NCBI RefSeq assembly: GCF_019175385.1
Contig: NC_083339.1
Span: forward strand, 34,122,147 to 34,186,146
Direction of reading: 5' to 3'
From: Lycium barbarum
Lineage: Eukaryota; Streptophyta; Magnoliopsida; Solanales; Solanaceae
DNA: 64,000 nucleotides
Shown piece after piece: positions 22,745 through 35,990 of this stretch. Within the stretch, counting starts at the first letter, position 1; every line of letters begins with the position of its first letter. A model generated the notes under the pieces. The model saw nothing but the letters and a program-made list of their open reading frames with translations, did not search any database and was not told where the DNA came from. The position numbers were made by a program, and so were the translations under genes.

Positions 22745-25539
22745 GGGTTCGAGAGTTCCTATTATGTGGCCCTCCAGAGTTTTTCGGGTCTAAGCCCGAC
22801 GAGGACCCCCATGACTTTATTCGGGAGATGTGGCGCTCACTAGATTTGGTCAGGGCTTCAGAGACTGAGTCTATTGAGTTGGCTTCGCATAGACTACGGG
22901 ATGTTGCTGCTCACTGGTATGAGTCCTGGGAGCTATCCAGGGGTGAGGGTGCTACCCCAGCTACTTGGGACGAGTTTGTGACTGCTTTCACTCACCAATT
23001 TTTTCACCCAGAGTTACGGCGGGCGCGGGTTGACCGATTTTTGCATCTGCAGCAGAGGGGTCGGAGCGTCCGTGAGTATAATATGGAGTTTGATTCTTTG
23101 GCCCGGTATGCACCTGCCATAGAAGCAGATATGGCCGATCGGATGCACAGATACGTGATGGGGTTAGACCGCTATTTGATTAATGGCTGTATGGCGGTGG
23201 CATTGCAGACAGACATGGATATTGCCCGACTACAGGCTTATGCCCTGGGCATGGAGGACCGACATAGAGCTGATTATTCCAGCAGGGATCGGGACAGGAG
23301 GCAGCCCAAGAGGGCCAGATCCGCAGGTTATTCTGGATATTCTGGAGGCGGACAGCCTCAGCAGCAGCAGTCAGGCAGACATCCTCCTCCGTCAGGCCGG
23401 GGTACACAGCCAGCCGGTAGGAGATTTGACAGTGCAGGACCGTCTGGGGCCGGTCAGAGTTCCAGAGCGTCAGGTTCACAGGTAGCCAGAGGTCCCAGCC
23501 AGCCCAGACCACCCAGGCCCCGTTGTTCTCATTGCGGGAAATCACATCCCGGGGAGTGCTATCGAGTTACCGGAGCCTGTTTTTCATGCCGCGGTCAGGG
23601 CCATATTATGCGAGATTGTCCGTTGGCGAGCGGTTCCGGTAGTGTAGCTCAGCCGAAGGGATCAATCGCTGGTTCATCATCTGCTCCATCAGTTGCGCGC
23701 CCTGCGGGGCGAGGTATGCCGGCGGGATGCGGTCGAGGCCGTGGCACTGCTTCGGGTTCTAGCGGTCCCTCGAACCGCATATACGCATTGGCCAACCGCC
23801 AGGATCAGAAGGCTTCGCCGAATGTCGTCACAGGTACATTACTGGTTTTCTCCAGATCTGTATATGCACTGATTGATCCTGGTTCTACTTTATCATATAT
23901 TTCTCCGCTCGTTGCTAGTAAAATTGGGATAGTGTCTGAGCCTATAGAGCCATTTGAGGTAGCTACCCCGGTCAGGGATTGTATTATAGCGAGGCAGGTA
24001 TACATGGATTGTTTTGTGACTATATGTGATCGCTGCACTAAAGCTGATTTGATAGAATTAGATATGCTGGAATTTGATGTCATTATGGGTATGGACTGGT
24101 TGGCTTCCTGTTATGCTAATGTTGACTGCCTGAAAAAGGTAGTCCGTTTTCAGTTTCCAGGGGAACCAGTTATAGAGTGGTTCGGGTCTACAGCATCGCC
24201 GAGGGGTAAGTTTATTTCGTACCTCAAGGCTAAGAAGATAATTCAGAAAGGTTATATCTATCATTTGGTTCGGGTGCACGATACTATAGCCGAGACACCT
24301 ACTCTTCAGTCTGTTCCGGTTGTTAATGAGTTCCCAGATGTGTTTCCAGATGAGCTTCCGGGTCTTCCGCCTGAACGGGAGATAGATTTCACTATAGACT
24401 TGTTGCCAGATACGCAGCCTATATCTATTCCTCCGTACAGAATGGCACCGGATGAATTGAAGGAATTGAAAGAGCAATTGAAGGATCTGTTGGATAAAGG
24501 CTTTATCAGACCTAGCACATCACCCTGGGGAGCGCCGGTATTATTCGTAAGAAAGAAAGATGGGTCACTGCGAATGCGTATTGATTATCGGCAATTAAAT
24601 AAGGTGACTATAAAGAATAAATATCCCCTCCCCCGGATTGATGATTTGTTTGATCAGTTGCAGGGTTCCAAATATTTTTCAAAGATAGATTTGCGCTCGG
24701 GTTATCATCAGGTGCGAGTGCGAGAATCAGATATTCCGAAGACTGCTTTCAGGACCCGGTACGGGCATTATGAATTCAGAGTGATGTCTTTCGGCCTGAC
24801 TAATGCTCCAGCGGTATTCATGGATCTGATGAATCGGGTATTTCGGCCTTTCCTGGATATGTTCGTGATTGTGTTTATTGATGATATTTTGATTTATTCA
24901 CGATCAGCAGAGGAGCATTCAGATCATTTGAGAACAGTACTTGGCATTCTTCGGCAACAAAAATTTTATGCTAAATTTTCCAAATGTGAATTCTGGTTAA
25001 CTTCTGTGGCTTTCTTGGGGCATATTGTCAGAGCAGACGGTATTCGGGTCGATACGCAAAAAATTGAAGCTGTACAGAATTGGCCCAGGCCTACTACACC
25101 GACAGAGGTGCGCAGTTTTCTGGGGTTAGCCGGATATTATCGGAGGTTCGTGGAAAATTTTTCTTCTATTGCAGCACCACTGACGAAGCTTACTCAGAAA
25201 GCAGCGAAATTTCAGTGGACCGATGCCTGCGAGCACAGCTTTCAGATGTTGAAAGAAAAATTAATTACAACACCAGTATTAGCTCTTCCAGAAGGATCAG
25301 AAGGGTATGTTGTCTACTGTGATGCCTCTGGTATTGGGATAGGTTGCGTGTTGATGCAACACGGTCGAGTCATAGCCTATGCTTCCCGGCAGCTCAGACC
25401 GCACGAGAAGAATTATCCCACTCATGATCTCGAGTTAGCCGCGGTGATTCATGCTTTGAAGATTTGGCGGCATTATTTATATGGGGTCCACGTTGATATG
25501 TATACAGACCATAAGAGTCTCCAGTATATTTTTAAATAG
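22711..25539 (+). pseudogene. gag-pol: Tekay gag core, protease, RT and RNase H
   Basis: One open frame to TAG at 25537-25539. Residues counted from the Met at 22828: gag core about 1-150; a Gln/Ser/Gly/Pro-rich linker; [12 protein letters not shown] then the CCHC zinc knuckle [14 protein letters not shown] near 251; protease active site [13 protein letters not shown] near 347; RT with [31 protein letters not shown] and the catalytic FIDDILIYS near 685; RNase H from [16 protein letters not shown] near 830. The terminal TAG (after LQYIFK) replaces a CAG Gln codon, as FKQKELNLRQRRW is expected, so translation would stop inside RNase H. Confidence 0.92.
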
Positions 25540-27243
25540 AAAGAACTAAATTTGCGGCAGAGAAGATGGCTTGAGTTATTGAAAGACTATGACGTTGATA
25601 TCCTGTACCATCTTGGGAAAGCCAATGTGGTAGCAGATGCACTTAGCCGCAAGTCTATGGGCAGCTTGGCTGATGTACCACCTGGTAAGAAAGATTTAGT
25701 TCGTGAAATTCATCAGTTGGCCAACCTTGGAGTTCGTTTGGTAGATTCTGGAGATTCTGTGATTTCTGTCCGTGCAGTTGCTGAATCATCTATTATAGAA
25801 GAAGTAAAGCAGCGACAGTTTGAGGATCCTATTCTGGTTCAGTACAGAGATGTGGCTCTTAATAAAGAAAAGACTCCGTTTGAAATTTCGCCTGAAGGGG
25901 TATTATTATATGAAGGCAGATTCTGTGTACCGGATGTTGCAAGCTTACGACGACAAATCATGGGCGAGGCGCATAATGCACGATATTCTGTTCATCCTGG
26001 TTCCACTAAAATGTATCATGATCTCAGGTGCTTGTATTGATGGGACGGTATGAAGAAAGATATTGCCGAGTTAGTTAGTCAGTGCCCGAATTGTCAACAA
26101 GTTAAAATTGAACATCAGAAGCCCGGTGGGTTATTGCAGGAGATGGAAATTCCAGCCTGGAAATGGGAGATGATTAATATGGATTTCGTTGTTGGGTTAC
26201 CGCGCACTCCACGCCGGTATGATTCTATTTGGGTTATTGTTGACAGATTGACGAAATCAGCCCATTTTCTTCCGGTCCGGACTACTTATTCGGCTGAGGA
26301 CTATGCTAGATTGTATATCAGAGAGATAGTCAGACTACACGGAGTCCCTGTATCTATTATTACTGACCGAGGTGCCCAGTTTACAGCAAATTTCTGGAGG
26401 TCATTTCAGGAGGGATTAGGGACTCAGGTGAGCCTCAGTACAGCTTTTCATCCTCAGTCCGACGGGCAGGCCGAGCGCACTATTCAGACGCTGGAAGATA
26501 TGTTGCGGGCCTGCGTTATTGATTTCAGAGGCAGCTGGGATGATCATTTGCCGCTTATCGAATTTGCTTATAATAATAGTTATCACTCCAGCATCCAGAT
26601 GGCACCGTACGTAGCCCTTTATGGTAGGAAATGCAGATCTCCTATTGGTTGGTTCGATGTGGGCGAAACTAAATTAATTGGGCCAGATGTGATCCAGGAA
26701 GCAGTGGATAAAGTAAAACTTATTCGGGAGCGATTATTGGCTGCACAGAGTCGAAAGAAAGCATATGCAGACAGACGACGTCGACCATTAGAATTCCAGA
26801 TTGGCGACTGGGTATTTCTGAAGGTGTCGCCTATGATGGGTGTTATGAGATTCGGTAAAAAGGGTAAGTTAAGCCCGCGGTATATCGAGCCGTATCAGAT
26901 CATTCGGAAGATAGGCGAGGTCGCCTATGAGCTAGACTTACCATCCGATTTGGAGGCAGTGCACCCGGTATTTCATGTGTCCATGCTGCGAAAATGTATT
27001 GGTGATCCTTCCAGAATATTCCCAGTAGATGACATTCAGGTAACGGAGCATTTGTCTTATGAAGAGCAGCCTATAACTATTCTGGATCGGCAGGTCAGGA
27101 GACTACGTACTAAGGAAGTGCCTTCTGTTAAAGTCCTGTGGCGCAACAACAACCGGGAAGAAATGACCTGGGAGGCGGAGGATGAGATGAAGAAGAAATA
27201 CCCCCACTTATTTCCTACACCCACAGGGAATCTAAATTTTTAA
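25540..27243 (+). pseudogene. pol: Tekay RNase H end, integrase and chromodomain-like tail
   Basis: Same frame as the upstream pol. RNase H ends with the conserved KANVVADALSRK. The integrase zinc-binding part is HNARYSVHPGSTKMYHDL...CPNCQQVK, broken by TGA at 26038-26040 where TGG (Trp) is expected. The catalytic core has MDFVVGLPR, TDRGAQFTANFW and QAERTIQ with a D-35-E spacing between the last two acidic residues. The C-terminal part ends PVFHVSMLRKCIGD, then a chromodomain-like module VKVLWRNNNREEMTWEAEDEM (shortened here in part: key residues W, W, E). Chromodomain tails guide chromoviruses to heterochromatin. Ends at TAA 27241. Confidence 0.92.
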
Positions 27244-27360
27244 GTTTGTTGTGTTGATTGACGAATGAATTATGCGTGCTAATCATAAAGAGAGACTCCC
27301 CTGTTATGTTTATAAGACTAATTTAACATTCGGGGACGAATGTTCTAAAGGGGGGGAGAA
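27244..27360 (+). promoter_or_regulatory. Tekay 3' UTR with hairpin and polypurine tract
   Basis: Short 3' UTR. At 27325-27344 the arms AACATTCG and CGAATGTT flank the tetranucleotide GGGA, giving an 8-bp stem. It is followed by CTAAAGGGGGGGAGAA, the purine tract that primes plus-strand synthesis, directly against the 3' LTR at 27361. The same arrangement occurs at 45442-45477 in the short-cored element. Confidence 0.8.
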
Positions 27361-30262
27361 TGTTATCTCCCGTAATTTCGCATAATTGGGAAATCTTGGA
27401 AATAATTAAGACTTGTGTGTTTTAAGGCAATATTGTGATTTTGGTTAATATGCCTATGTTGTTTATGAAAAATATTGGTGTGGAATATGGAGGAAGTCCA
27501 AGGGCAAAAAAAAAAAAAAAAAAATTGGAATTTCGGAAATTACAAATGAAATCTCTAACGAATTGGGCCAAGAAAAATTGGAAGAAAATTGAAGCCCAAA
27601 TGCTAGGGGTGGCCGGCCAAGGAGCCAAGGCCCAAGCCCCATTTTAAGTGGTCATGTGAGTTCCATGTGACCATATGAGCAAGATATATTCATGCTCATC
27701 TTTTAGAATTTTCTAGAAAACCAAACAAACAAAAAAAAAATTTGAAGAACACCTCAAAAGAGGCTCTCGGCCGAACCCTCCAAAACAAAAAAAAAATACT
27801 CTAGCCTTGCTTTGATCCTAAAAATCTTGTTCTTCTTGTAATTGTAGTAAGTTCAAGACGATCTCCGACAGGATACAATTAGTTTAGCGAGAGAGCGACG
27901 TTTGCGGCAAGTCGGAATTTCAAGAAAAAGGTAAGATTTCTATGTTTTTATGTTATGGAATGGATATATATGTTATAGTGATTAGAGTTGCATGAAGATT
28001 ATGGGATTGTGTTGTGTTGAGCATGGCCGTGTGTGTGTGTGAAGGGTGTGTTTGGCTGTGAGCCATGTGGTGTGGAAGGGGAGGTGAATTTGATTTTGTT
28101 TAGTTTGTTAGTTGCGTCGTTGTGGCATTTATGACGTAAATGAATGTTTAGCGAGTCGAATTGGCATTGAAGATGGTTGCGGGTTTTTATGGGAAATTAT
28201 ATGATTTTTGTATATTCTTATATAATTGTGGAAGCAAGACTTAAAATGCGGATTATGGTTGTTGTTAATAAATTTGGAAGGAAATAATGCGAGTTAGTAT
28301 GTTCGTCGTAGTTGTGGACGTTTTGAATAGAATATGGAAAGTAGCGGATTGCTTAAATTAATGTATATCACTTGGGATATTATTGGAATGTGTTTGAATA
28401 ACTTTGAATGAGTAAAAGAATATGATAATGTTGATATTGGTTTGATGTTGTGAAGTTTGGATGAAAGTTGTTGAATTATGTAGAAAGAAAGAATATTGAC
28501 GTTAGAGTGATTTTGTTATGACTTGTGATGTTGTGACATTGTGGGTTGTTGTTGTTGTATATGGAGCCGAGCTAAGTCTCGGGGTGTTATATATACAGGG
28601 GAAATGCTGCCTAAATTTCGGTAGACAAAAATGAGGTTAAGTGAATTCTTAAGCCTTGAAATCCCTAATTGGCAACTTTGACCATTTGCAGATTCTGAGC
28701 GAAACGGGACTTGAGTTTTGGGCGAGCGTAAGACGCATATAAGGTATGTAAGGCTACCCATTCCTTCTTTTGGCATGTCTTAGGTATACTAGGTCGATAT
28801 TGGAGCCCCGAGGGCAATTCTATTCCTAGAAATCCGAATTGGGAATTTAGTATTATTCATTCAATTGAATTGAATTATAAAACTCATATTATATTGAAAA
28901 GTGATCTAATGTCCGAAACTTTTGTAAACGTAATCAAGTTGCCTGGAGACTTCCATGTATGATTCCATAGACCCCAAATGTCTGTGATTCATGTCCGCCA
29001 CCTCGACTTGACCCGCGGTGGGCCCGCTAGCATCGAGACTTCTTTGTTTGCTCTATTATGCCCATTGTTGTCTAATGTCGGCAAAACACTTTTGGTTATG
29101 AATTTGGTTATCATAAAATAATGTTTGACTGCCACGATATTCTAAACTATATTTTGAACCATAAATACTATGTTGGAAATACTTTTGTGAAACGAACCCC
29201 GTATTGACTAGTTATTCGAACTATTTGATTAATGAGTTAGCATATGATATTATCAAGTTTAAAAAGGTGTTTTGTCTTATAAGTTGCATTGTTTGCTCAC
29301 GACTCCGCTCGTGCCCTTATTATGACTTCGTTCACCGGTTCCCGGGCCGGTTATGATTCGTGCGCGATATGATAAATTCGGCCGTATGCTGTGTTACGGT
29401 TCCCGAGACCTCGCCATAGGGCCGGGTTCCGTTTGGAGTTATGCTGTGATATGGCTGGTGATATGTTATGCTGATATGTGTGCTCGGGGATGTACGGAGA
29501 TTTGAACCTTCTGGTGTTATGCTATGTGTGGCACCAGCGTCGGAGTGGTGACCACGTTCCTGAGCTTTGCATGGTTTTGTTTGCATTATGTATATATGGT
29601 TTTGATACAGATTTTGATATATTGTTCGGTATTTCCCCTTTGTATCCTGTTTGTTTTCAGTCGTGGCTCATATTTCTGTACTCTATGCTTTACATACTCA
29701 GCACATCTTTCGTACTGACCCCCTTTCTTCGGGGGCTGCGTTTCATGCCCGCAGGTACAGACACAGGTGATCCATCGCTGTAGGCTCCACTTTCTGCTAT
29801 TTCGGAGTACTCCCTTTTGATCCGGAGTCCACTTTTGGTACATACATCTTTTGTTATGTATATATTTCTGTATATCTGACTATTTGGGTACGGCGGGGCC
29901 CTGTCCCGTCATATGATTATGTCGGTCTGTTTAGAGGTCTGTGGACATGTTGTGGGTTGGGTCTTTCTGTACGGATGTGTGTATATGATGTGTTTGGGCG
30001 ATCCCATTCGCCGCGGCGGCCGGTCCGCATATGTTTACATGTTGCCTTGTTGGCCAGTGTGGCCTTTGTTGGTATTTTCTGTGCGCAGGGTTATTTTGGA
30101 TAGTCTGTAAAACAAAGGAAACTCTGCCGAAATTTTCTGAAAATTATCTAAATTTAGAATATAGCCTTGGCGGCTTCTGCTATATACTTGAATGCATTTG
30201 ATAGATGGGTTTGGGTGCTCAGATCGGGCACTAGTCACGGCCTACGGGGTTAGGTCGTGACA
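27361..30262 (+). mobile_element. Tekay 3' LTR
   Basis: 2,902 bp, TGTTATCTCCC to GGTCGTGACA. Near-identical to 19306-22205 with scattered substitutions, for example in the leader, where the palindrome reads CTAAATTTCGG instead of CCGAAATTTCGG (about 28610), and a longer A-run at about 27507. The U5 hairpin block reads CCCCCTTTCTTCGGGGG here, a perfect 5-bp stem. Confidence 0.95.
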
Positions 30263-30267
30263 CATAT

Positions 30268-30731
30268 GTCATGGAAAGGTTAAAGCATTGTTATGTTGAA
30301 GGCTTGTTATGTTGTACTTTAGCCTGGTTATTGTTGTGTCATCTGATCATGTACTTGTTGGAAAGATTGAAACTCTAAAAAGGATTGGACCAAGTCTGTT
30401 CATCACATTGTCTTCTCTTGAATATATTGTTTGTTTGAAAGTTGAAGTTGTCATGTGCTGGACCTGGCCAGATCATGCCTGTGCTCTAATGGTATTTTGA
30501 TTCTAAAAAGTGAAAATGTATTGTGTGCTCTTTGTGGAATCCTATTTGTTTCACTTGGCAACCTATTTGGCCTGATTCCTGTTGTCCCACCTAAGTCTTA
30601 CTTACTTGACAAAACTTGGCATTTTGGGGTCACAATAATGTATATTGAAACAAAGGTTTTAAAAGGTCATCCTGGGGGGAAGGGCTTTAACTTGACCAAG
30701 GTACTTCACTTAGCTCTGCTTCTTGTTTGGT
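30268..30731 (+). mobile_element. Ogre 3' LTR, part 2
   Basis: Continuation of the Ogre LTR after the Tekay insertion. The phrase GTCATGGAAAGGTTAAAGC resumes in the style of GTCATGGAAAAATTGAAGTC at about 19170. Noncoding. It ends at the TTGGT target site of the minus-strand solo LTR. Confidence 0.65.
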
Positions 30732-33102
30732 TGTCACGACCCAACCTAGGGCCATGATGAGTGACCGAGCTTAACCTGCCCGATAACCCAACTTATGTTA
30801 CCTGTACTCAAATATGGCATTCAATAGCGTCTATTTAACTAAGTTTGAAAGCTGTAAATAGAATACCAAAGTCCATCTGTAACTCAAAACATCCCAAAAC
30901 ATACTTATATATATGTAACATATCACAATGCAAGCCAACGAGGCTGCTGATACTTCTGTACAACAAAACAATGGCAGGCAAGGCCAAACAGTATCCATGA
31001 CACCCACGCTGTCCGTAGACTACTAGAAGAGTATGACCGTGCATAAGTGACGGGACAGGGCCCCGTCGTACCCATAATGTATACAAACAAAATTATACCA
31101 AAACAGGAACAGTCTTCGAAGCAAGTGGGGTTATCTGACTCTCAATGCTGACTCCTCCTAGGTGGCTGGATCGTTTAACCGCGTGTCTGTACCTGCGGGC
31201 ATGAAACGCAGCCCCCCGGAGAAAGGGGGTCAGTACGAGATATGTACTGAGTATATAAAGCATGAAATACAATAAACAAACTCATGACTGAATAAAATAT
31301 TACAGGAGGCAAATATGATAATCAAGATACCAATGCACCTGTATCTTACGAGATGAGAATCATGCATGTTTATATCATATACCATACCCGGCCCATTATG
31401 GGACTCGATGAATAAAGTTATCATATACCATACTCGGCGCCATAATCACATAATAATCATCATATATATATATATATATATACCGTACCCGGCTCTCTAC
31501 TGAGGGACTCGGTGAACAATGCAGTGAAACTGTGCACGAAAACATACCCGGCCCGGGACTCGGTGAAAGATATATTAACAGCATGCACGAGCAGAGTAGT
31601 GAGCAACTATATGCAAACTAAGTCATGTCCGAGGCTCAATAGAAATAATTAAAATGAACTATCATTTGAAAATCAAAGACAATAGTCATGTCAAGTACCC
31701 TTCGAATGTCATTATGGATTATATCAAATAGAACTTCAGGAATCATAGACACGTATCAAGACATAATGAAGTAGGTTCTGGGAATCAAGAACATTAGCCA
31801 TCCTAGTGTCTCTAAGAACAGGAGCTTCTTTGGAGTTATATGCTCGTCGTCTGTTTGTTTCATAAAGATCATGCCAAAAAGAAGGAAGGGATAGCCTTAA
31901 CATACCTTATTTATGCCTCAAGCTAATCCTCGAGTCCCTTCCCGAGCTTAGTCAACTAAAATACCATCAACAATATAGGGATTAAGACTAGGCCAACAAT
32001 ATTATTCTAACTAATCATTTATTCTGTCGCCTAATGGGATTTGGACAGCATCTCCCCTATAATCCTACCAACCCAACAATTCCAAATTAAGCTAATAACC
32101 AACAACAACAACAAATCTAACAATTTACAACAATAATATAACTAAACTCATCTTACAATTCTATCCAAAACAGCCCCTAAATCACAACGCCTTAATATTC
32201 GGTATACGATAATTATAACTATGTTCCTAACACTTTAATCCGTTAAATCTCCACGTAATCATCTCAATAACAAAGATGAGAAAATAATACATACCTTAGC
32301 AGCAGCTCAACCACGAAAATATCATCCCCCAAGCTCAATATTTAGCTTGAAACGACGACGACAACTCGTATTACACTTTATCCTTCACGAGCATCGGGAT
32401 TCGGGGCCTCGAACTTGATCGAACCCTTGCTTTATCTCTCTAACTCTCCTCACTCTCTCTCTCTCTAAAATATTCCAGATCTTTTGGCATGCAATGAGGA
32501 AGATAATGGGTGAAAATGTTCCTTAAATAGCCAAGGAAGTGGGCCTAACCCGACTTGGAGTCGGGTTGGGCCGAGCCCACTGCCAGTTTGACCTTTCCTC
32601 CTTAAACCGTCCATAACCTTTTATCCCTATGTCGCATGAAGGTCCACGACCTATGGTTGGAAAGGTATTTCAATTAGCTACAACTTTCATTTTTTGTGTT
32701 TTCCCAAATTCTCAATGTATAATGGTGTGTTGGCCTCGTAAAGCTAGATCACCCGAAAACGTATCCTTAAATCATCCTTTTGGAGTGCTTATGCTCATAT
32801 TTGGCTTAAGTTTCCCCCTTAAGACTTGCTAAACTTCCTATGTACTATTCAAATAACTTGTCATATGCCCTTTATAAAATCCCGACATGTGGGCCCCACC
32901 TTAACTTACGGTTACGAGGGTTGTTTGTCAAGTAACATATTAACCAACTTACACCATATGGCCTCCACTGTCGTCTATATGTTATTCTTATACATATATA
33001 ACTGAATTTTCATCCCTAATCCTTGTATATCTTTACTCTCCCCTGAGCCCATACTAAGTCGTCTGTAGTCTCGGTAACATGAAATTTTTCCAGGGTGTAA
33101 CA
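30732..33102 (-). mobile_element. Solo LTR, Tekay-related, minus strand
   Basis: A 2,371-bp LTR with TGTCACGACC at its left edge and GTGTAACA at its right edge, flanked by a perfect TTGGT duplication (30727-30731, 33103-33107). No internal region or primer site is present, so it is a solo LTR left by LTR-LTR recombination. On the minus strand it shows the shared Tekay-type blocks: TATAGGGGAGATGCTG at about 32040-32060, AAGGTATGTTAAGGC at about 31895-31910 and the CCCCC...GGGGG block at 31211-31230. It contains an AT microsatellite at about 31460-31482. Confidence 0.93.
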
Positions 33103-33107
33103 TTGGT

Positions 33108-35990
33108 TGTCCTGGTTGTGGAAAATATGGGAATTTCTTAGAATAACCCTGAGTAGAACATGTAAGGGTGTGTGATTATGATGTGCTTGAGTCTAAAAGG
33201 TTTTCTAAGGTTTCTACAATAAACTAGGTTCAGGGCAATTCTAAAATGGTCCATGTCTGATAAAAAGAAGAGGCAAATCACCCAGTCTAACAGGTTGATT
33301 AGGAGGTGATTGACATGTTTGTTCTCACCTAGAAAATGAAATATGTCTTCTGATAAAAATGGCACAAAAGAAGGATTCAAAGGTTGGTAGTTTGGCAAGA
33401 AGTGTGTACAGGTGTGTGTGGCCCATAGGTCATGTCTGTGTGCAGGAAAACCTTTTTATTTTATTGAGAACTTTTCGTATAGTTACAATAATAAGTAAGG
33501 ATAAAGGATAAAAGAAGGAAGGATGATGGGATCTTTGGTTACAAGTCTTGCTTAACTTGTCCTTGTGTGGTTTTTGTTTTTTTTTTATACTGTTGTGTTT
33601 CCCTTTGATGTTGAGAGATGAGTTCCTTTAGAAAGAGTGGTAGTGAGGCTAAAATGATGGTGTTGAAGTCTGCTGAGTGTTCCTTTGTATGGTTTGATCC
33701 TGATGGAAAAGAAAAATGTGTCCTTTTTCCTTTAAACTACAGTGTGGTTAAAAAAAACAAAGACTCTTCTATGATCTTGGTTTTAGTTTGAAGTTTCTAG
33801 GGAAAACTAGTTTGTTATCACTTTCTATATGTCCTTGATGTGTCTGTTTCTAGTACTCATAGGGAAATTTGATAATAAAAGGTCTTTAAAATCTAGATAT
33901 GGTCTTTCTAAATCAACTACTTTGCTGTTGCCTGCTATGTGTCTATGAGGTACTTGTTCCCAGTAAATCATTTTTACTTGATAACTAAGGTTTACTTTAT
34001 AATCTGGACATAGTCTTATGAATTAACCAGCCTGTTATTGTGTGCTACATGTTTATAAGGGGGTCTTTTCTTAGTGTTCATAGTTGAATTTAGTAACAAA
34101 GACTTTTAAAATCTGGACCTTAGTCCCATGGGTCCATTTTTGAAACTGTGTGATAGAGTTAAATTGTCCTAGATCTTCCATGGCCCTTAGTGGTGTCACT
34201 AGGGTAAGAGGGGGAGTGCATAAAGGAGAGGAAAGAGGTCTTAGGAGAGTGAAGGTGAGCTTGGGCATGAACTGGAGGTAATGACCAGTGGAACCCGGGA
34301 TCCCTTTGCTGAAAGGGAGATTTAGGAGGAGGTGATAACCCCCCCCCCCCCCCTTCTCCTGCTTCCCCTTTCCTTACCCTGAGATCACATCCTTTTCTTT
34401 TAGAACTCTTTTTCATGGCCTTGGGACACACAAAGGCACAAGGTGATTTTGGAATAGTCTAACTGTGTCTAAGAGGGAGGGAAACACACACCTAGAACCA
34501 AATAAGCTACTGTCAATACTAGTCAAGTCTAAGGTGTGGTTCCCACCGTGCCTTCAAAAAATCCCTCTTATCTGAAAGGTTTGTAGGTTTTCTTGAGCCT
34601 TACTTGTTTAAAATTAGTTGTGTGTAAAGGGAAAATGGGGCTGATGGTTGTGTCATAAATTCATCTATGAGCAGACTGAGGGTCAAGTGTGTTATGTACC
34701 ATTTACTTTGCTGTTGGCCATATGCCTCTGTCTACTTTTTTTTTCTAACTTGTTTCATCTATGACTGATGTTTGAGACCTGCCACCTTGTTTATTGGTTT
34801 AGGCTTGTTCCTTATGTGATGTTTTGTCTCTTTGTTTGCCAATACTGTGGTCATGCTATAATTTCATTTCTTGTCTTTCTCTTCCTCCCCTTCTGTGCTT
34901 TGGGAAAAGGCCTCGGAATAGTTTAAACTATGTTGAAGGAATGCTTTTAGGAACCAAGACTGTTGTAAAGCTATCTGGTTGAAGTGTACATTTGACTTGT
35001 CCATTAAGACTTCCCTCCTTTTAAAAGGTTTTCTTTAAGCTCAGTTATCTATTAATCAAGGGTCCTGCTTTATGTACCAGTTTGTGGTGTATTCGAGTTA
35101 ATAAAGAGGAATAAGTTTTAAAGGATGCCAGTTCTGAATGTGTTTTTTCTAAAAGTTTTAAACATGGTCATGAGCCTTGGCTATCTGTGAGGTCCTCCCA
35201 GGTCTTTTTTTCTGAGAATATTGTGCTTGTTTTGGACTTGGTTGTGAGCAATCTTGAGCTTAGCTGAGATAGGGTGAATTCCATCACTTGAATTGGGATA
35301 ACCAGGCCTTGTTTCCTCTAGGAAGTGACTAGAACCTTAATAAATGGATAGGTTAGACTGCCTGAACATGGGCATTCGAAACTTTTCTAGAAGTCCATTG
35401 GCTAAGTGATTGTCTAAAAAAGGGGCAAGCTTGTATTTGGCCATAAACCCTCTTGTGTTTGGTTTGGTATTTCTGAATATGTTCCAGCTTATTCCTTCTG
35501 TTACCGTGATTGTCTTAGCAAGTCCATGGTTTGATTGACCATTATCTGTGTTTCCTCTAAAATAGTTATGTGCATTACCTTCAGTCATGAAACTGAGTTC
35601 TCCCCTCATTATTTTATATTTGCTGGTTATCTAGTCTCACTTAGGGGCGGTTGTTTGCTATGTTTGATGTAAATGTCTCCCATTAGAGTATGGCAATTGG
35701 TTGTTGTTTGTTTGTGAGTTTACTTGAAATCTATTGTCATTCCCGAGTTCTATTCTCTCTTTTCCTCTTGCTTGGGATGCCCTAGTTGAGGATAAACTAT
35801 GGTAGTTCGGGATCGTCCAGGCCTTCTTAGTGTTAGCCATGCCTGGGGTTCTTAGAAGCCCCTTAGAACTTGTGCGACATCAAGAATATAAGGCAAGAAC
35901 TCAGTCCCCATGCCATTGCAAAATCTCCAATCAAGGCAAATCCATTCAAGGAGAAATGGGGTAAGTATAGATTAATAGGAGTACTTTTCT
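33108..35990 (+). mobile_element. Ogre 3' LTR, part 3
   Basis: Noncoding, T-rich sequence with the same repeated phrases as parts 1 and 2 (CTTAGTCCCATG, GTTTGATCCTGATGG-like pieces). A C-run of about 15 lies at 34340-34355. I see no protein domain on either strand. It is assigned to the Ogre LTR by continuity, as both flanking insertions have target duplications, but another unrecognised repeat could be hidden in it because the summed LTR length (about 7.5 kb) is large even for Ogre. Confidence 0.5.

Larger units (their letters stand above)
19306..30262 (+). mobile_element. Tekay chromovirus (Ty3/Gypsy), near-complete
   Basis: A 10,957-bp LTR retrotransposon inside the Ogre 3' LTR. The 5-bp target duplication CATAT is perfect (19301-19305 and 30263-30267). 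LTRs of 2,900 and 2,902 bp begin TGTTAT and end TCGTGACA. The primer site matches initiator tRNA-Met (22210). A purine tract AAAGGGGGGGAGAA ends at 27360. Internal order is gag, PR, RT, RNase H, integrase and a C-terminal chromodomain-like part, the order of the Tekay/Del clade. The coding frame has one gag frameshift and two nonsense codons, so this copy is slightly broken. By eye the LTRs differ at only scattered positions, suggesting a recent insertion. Confidence 0.95.
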
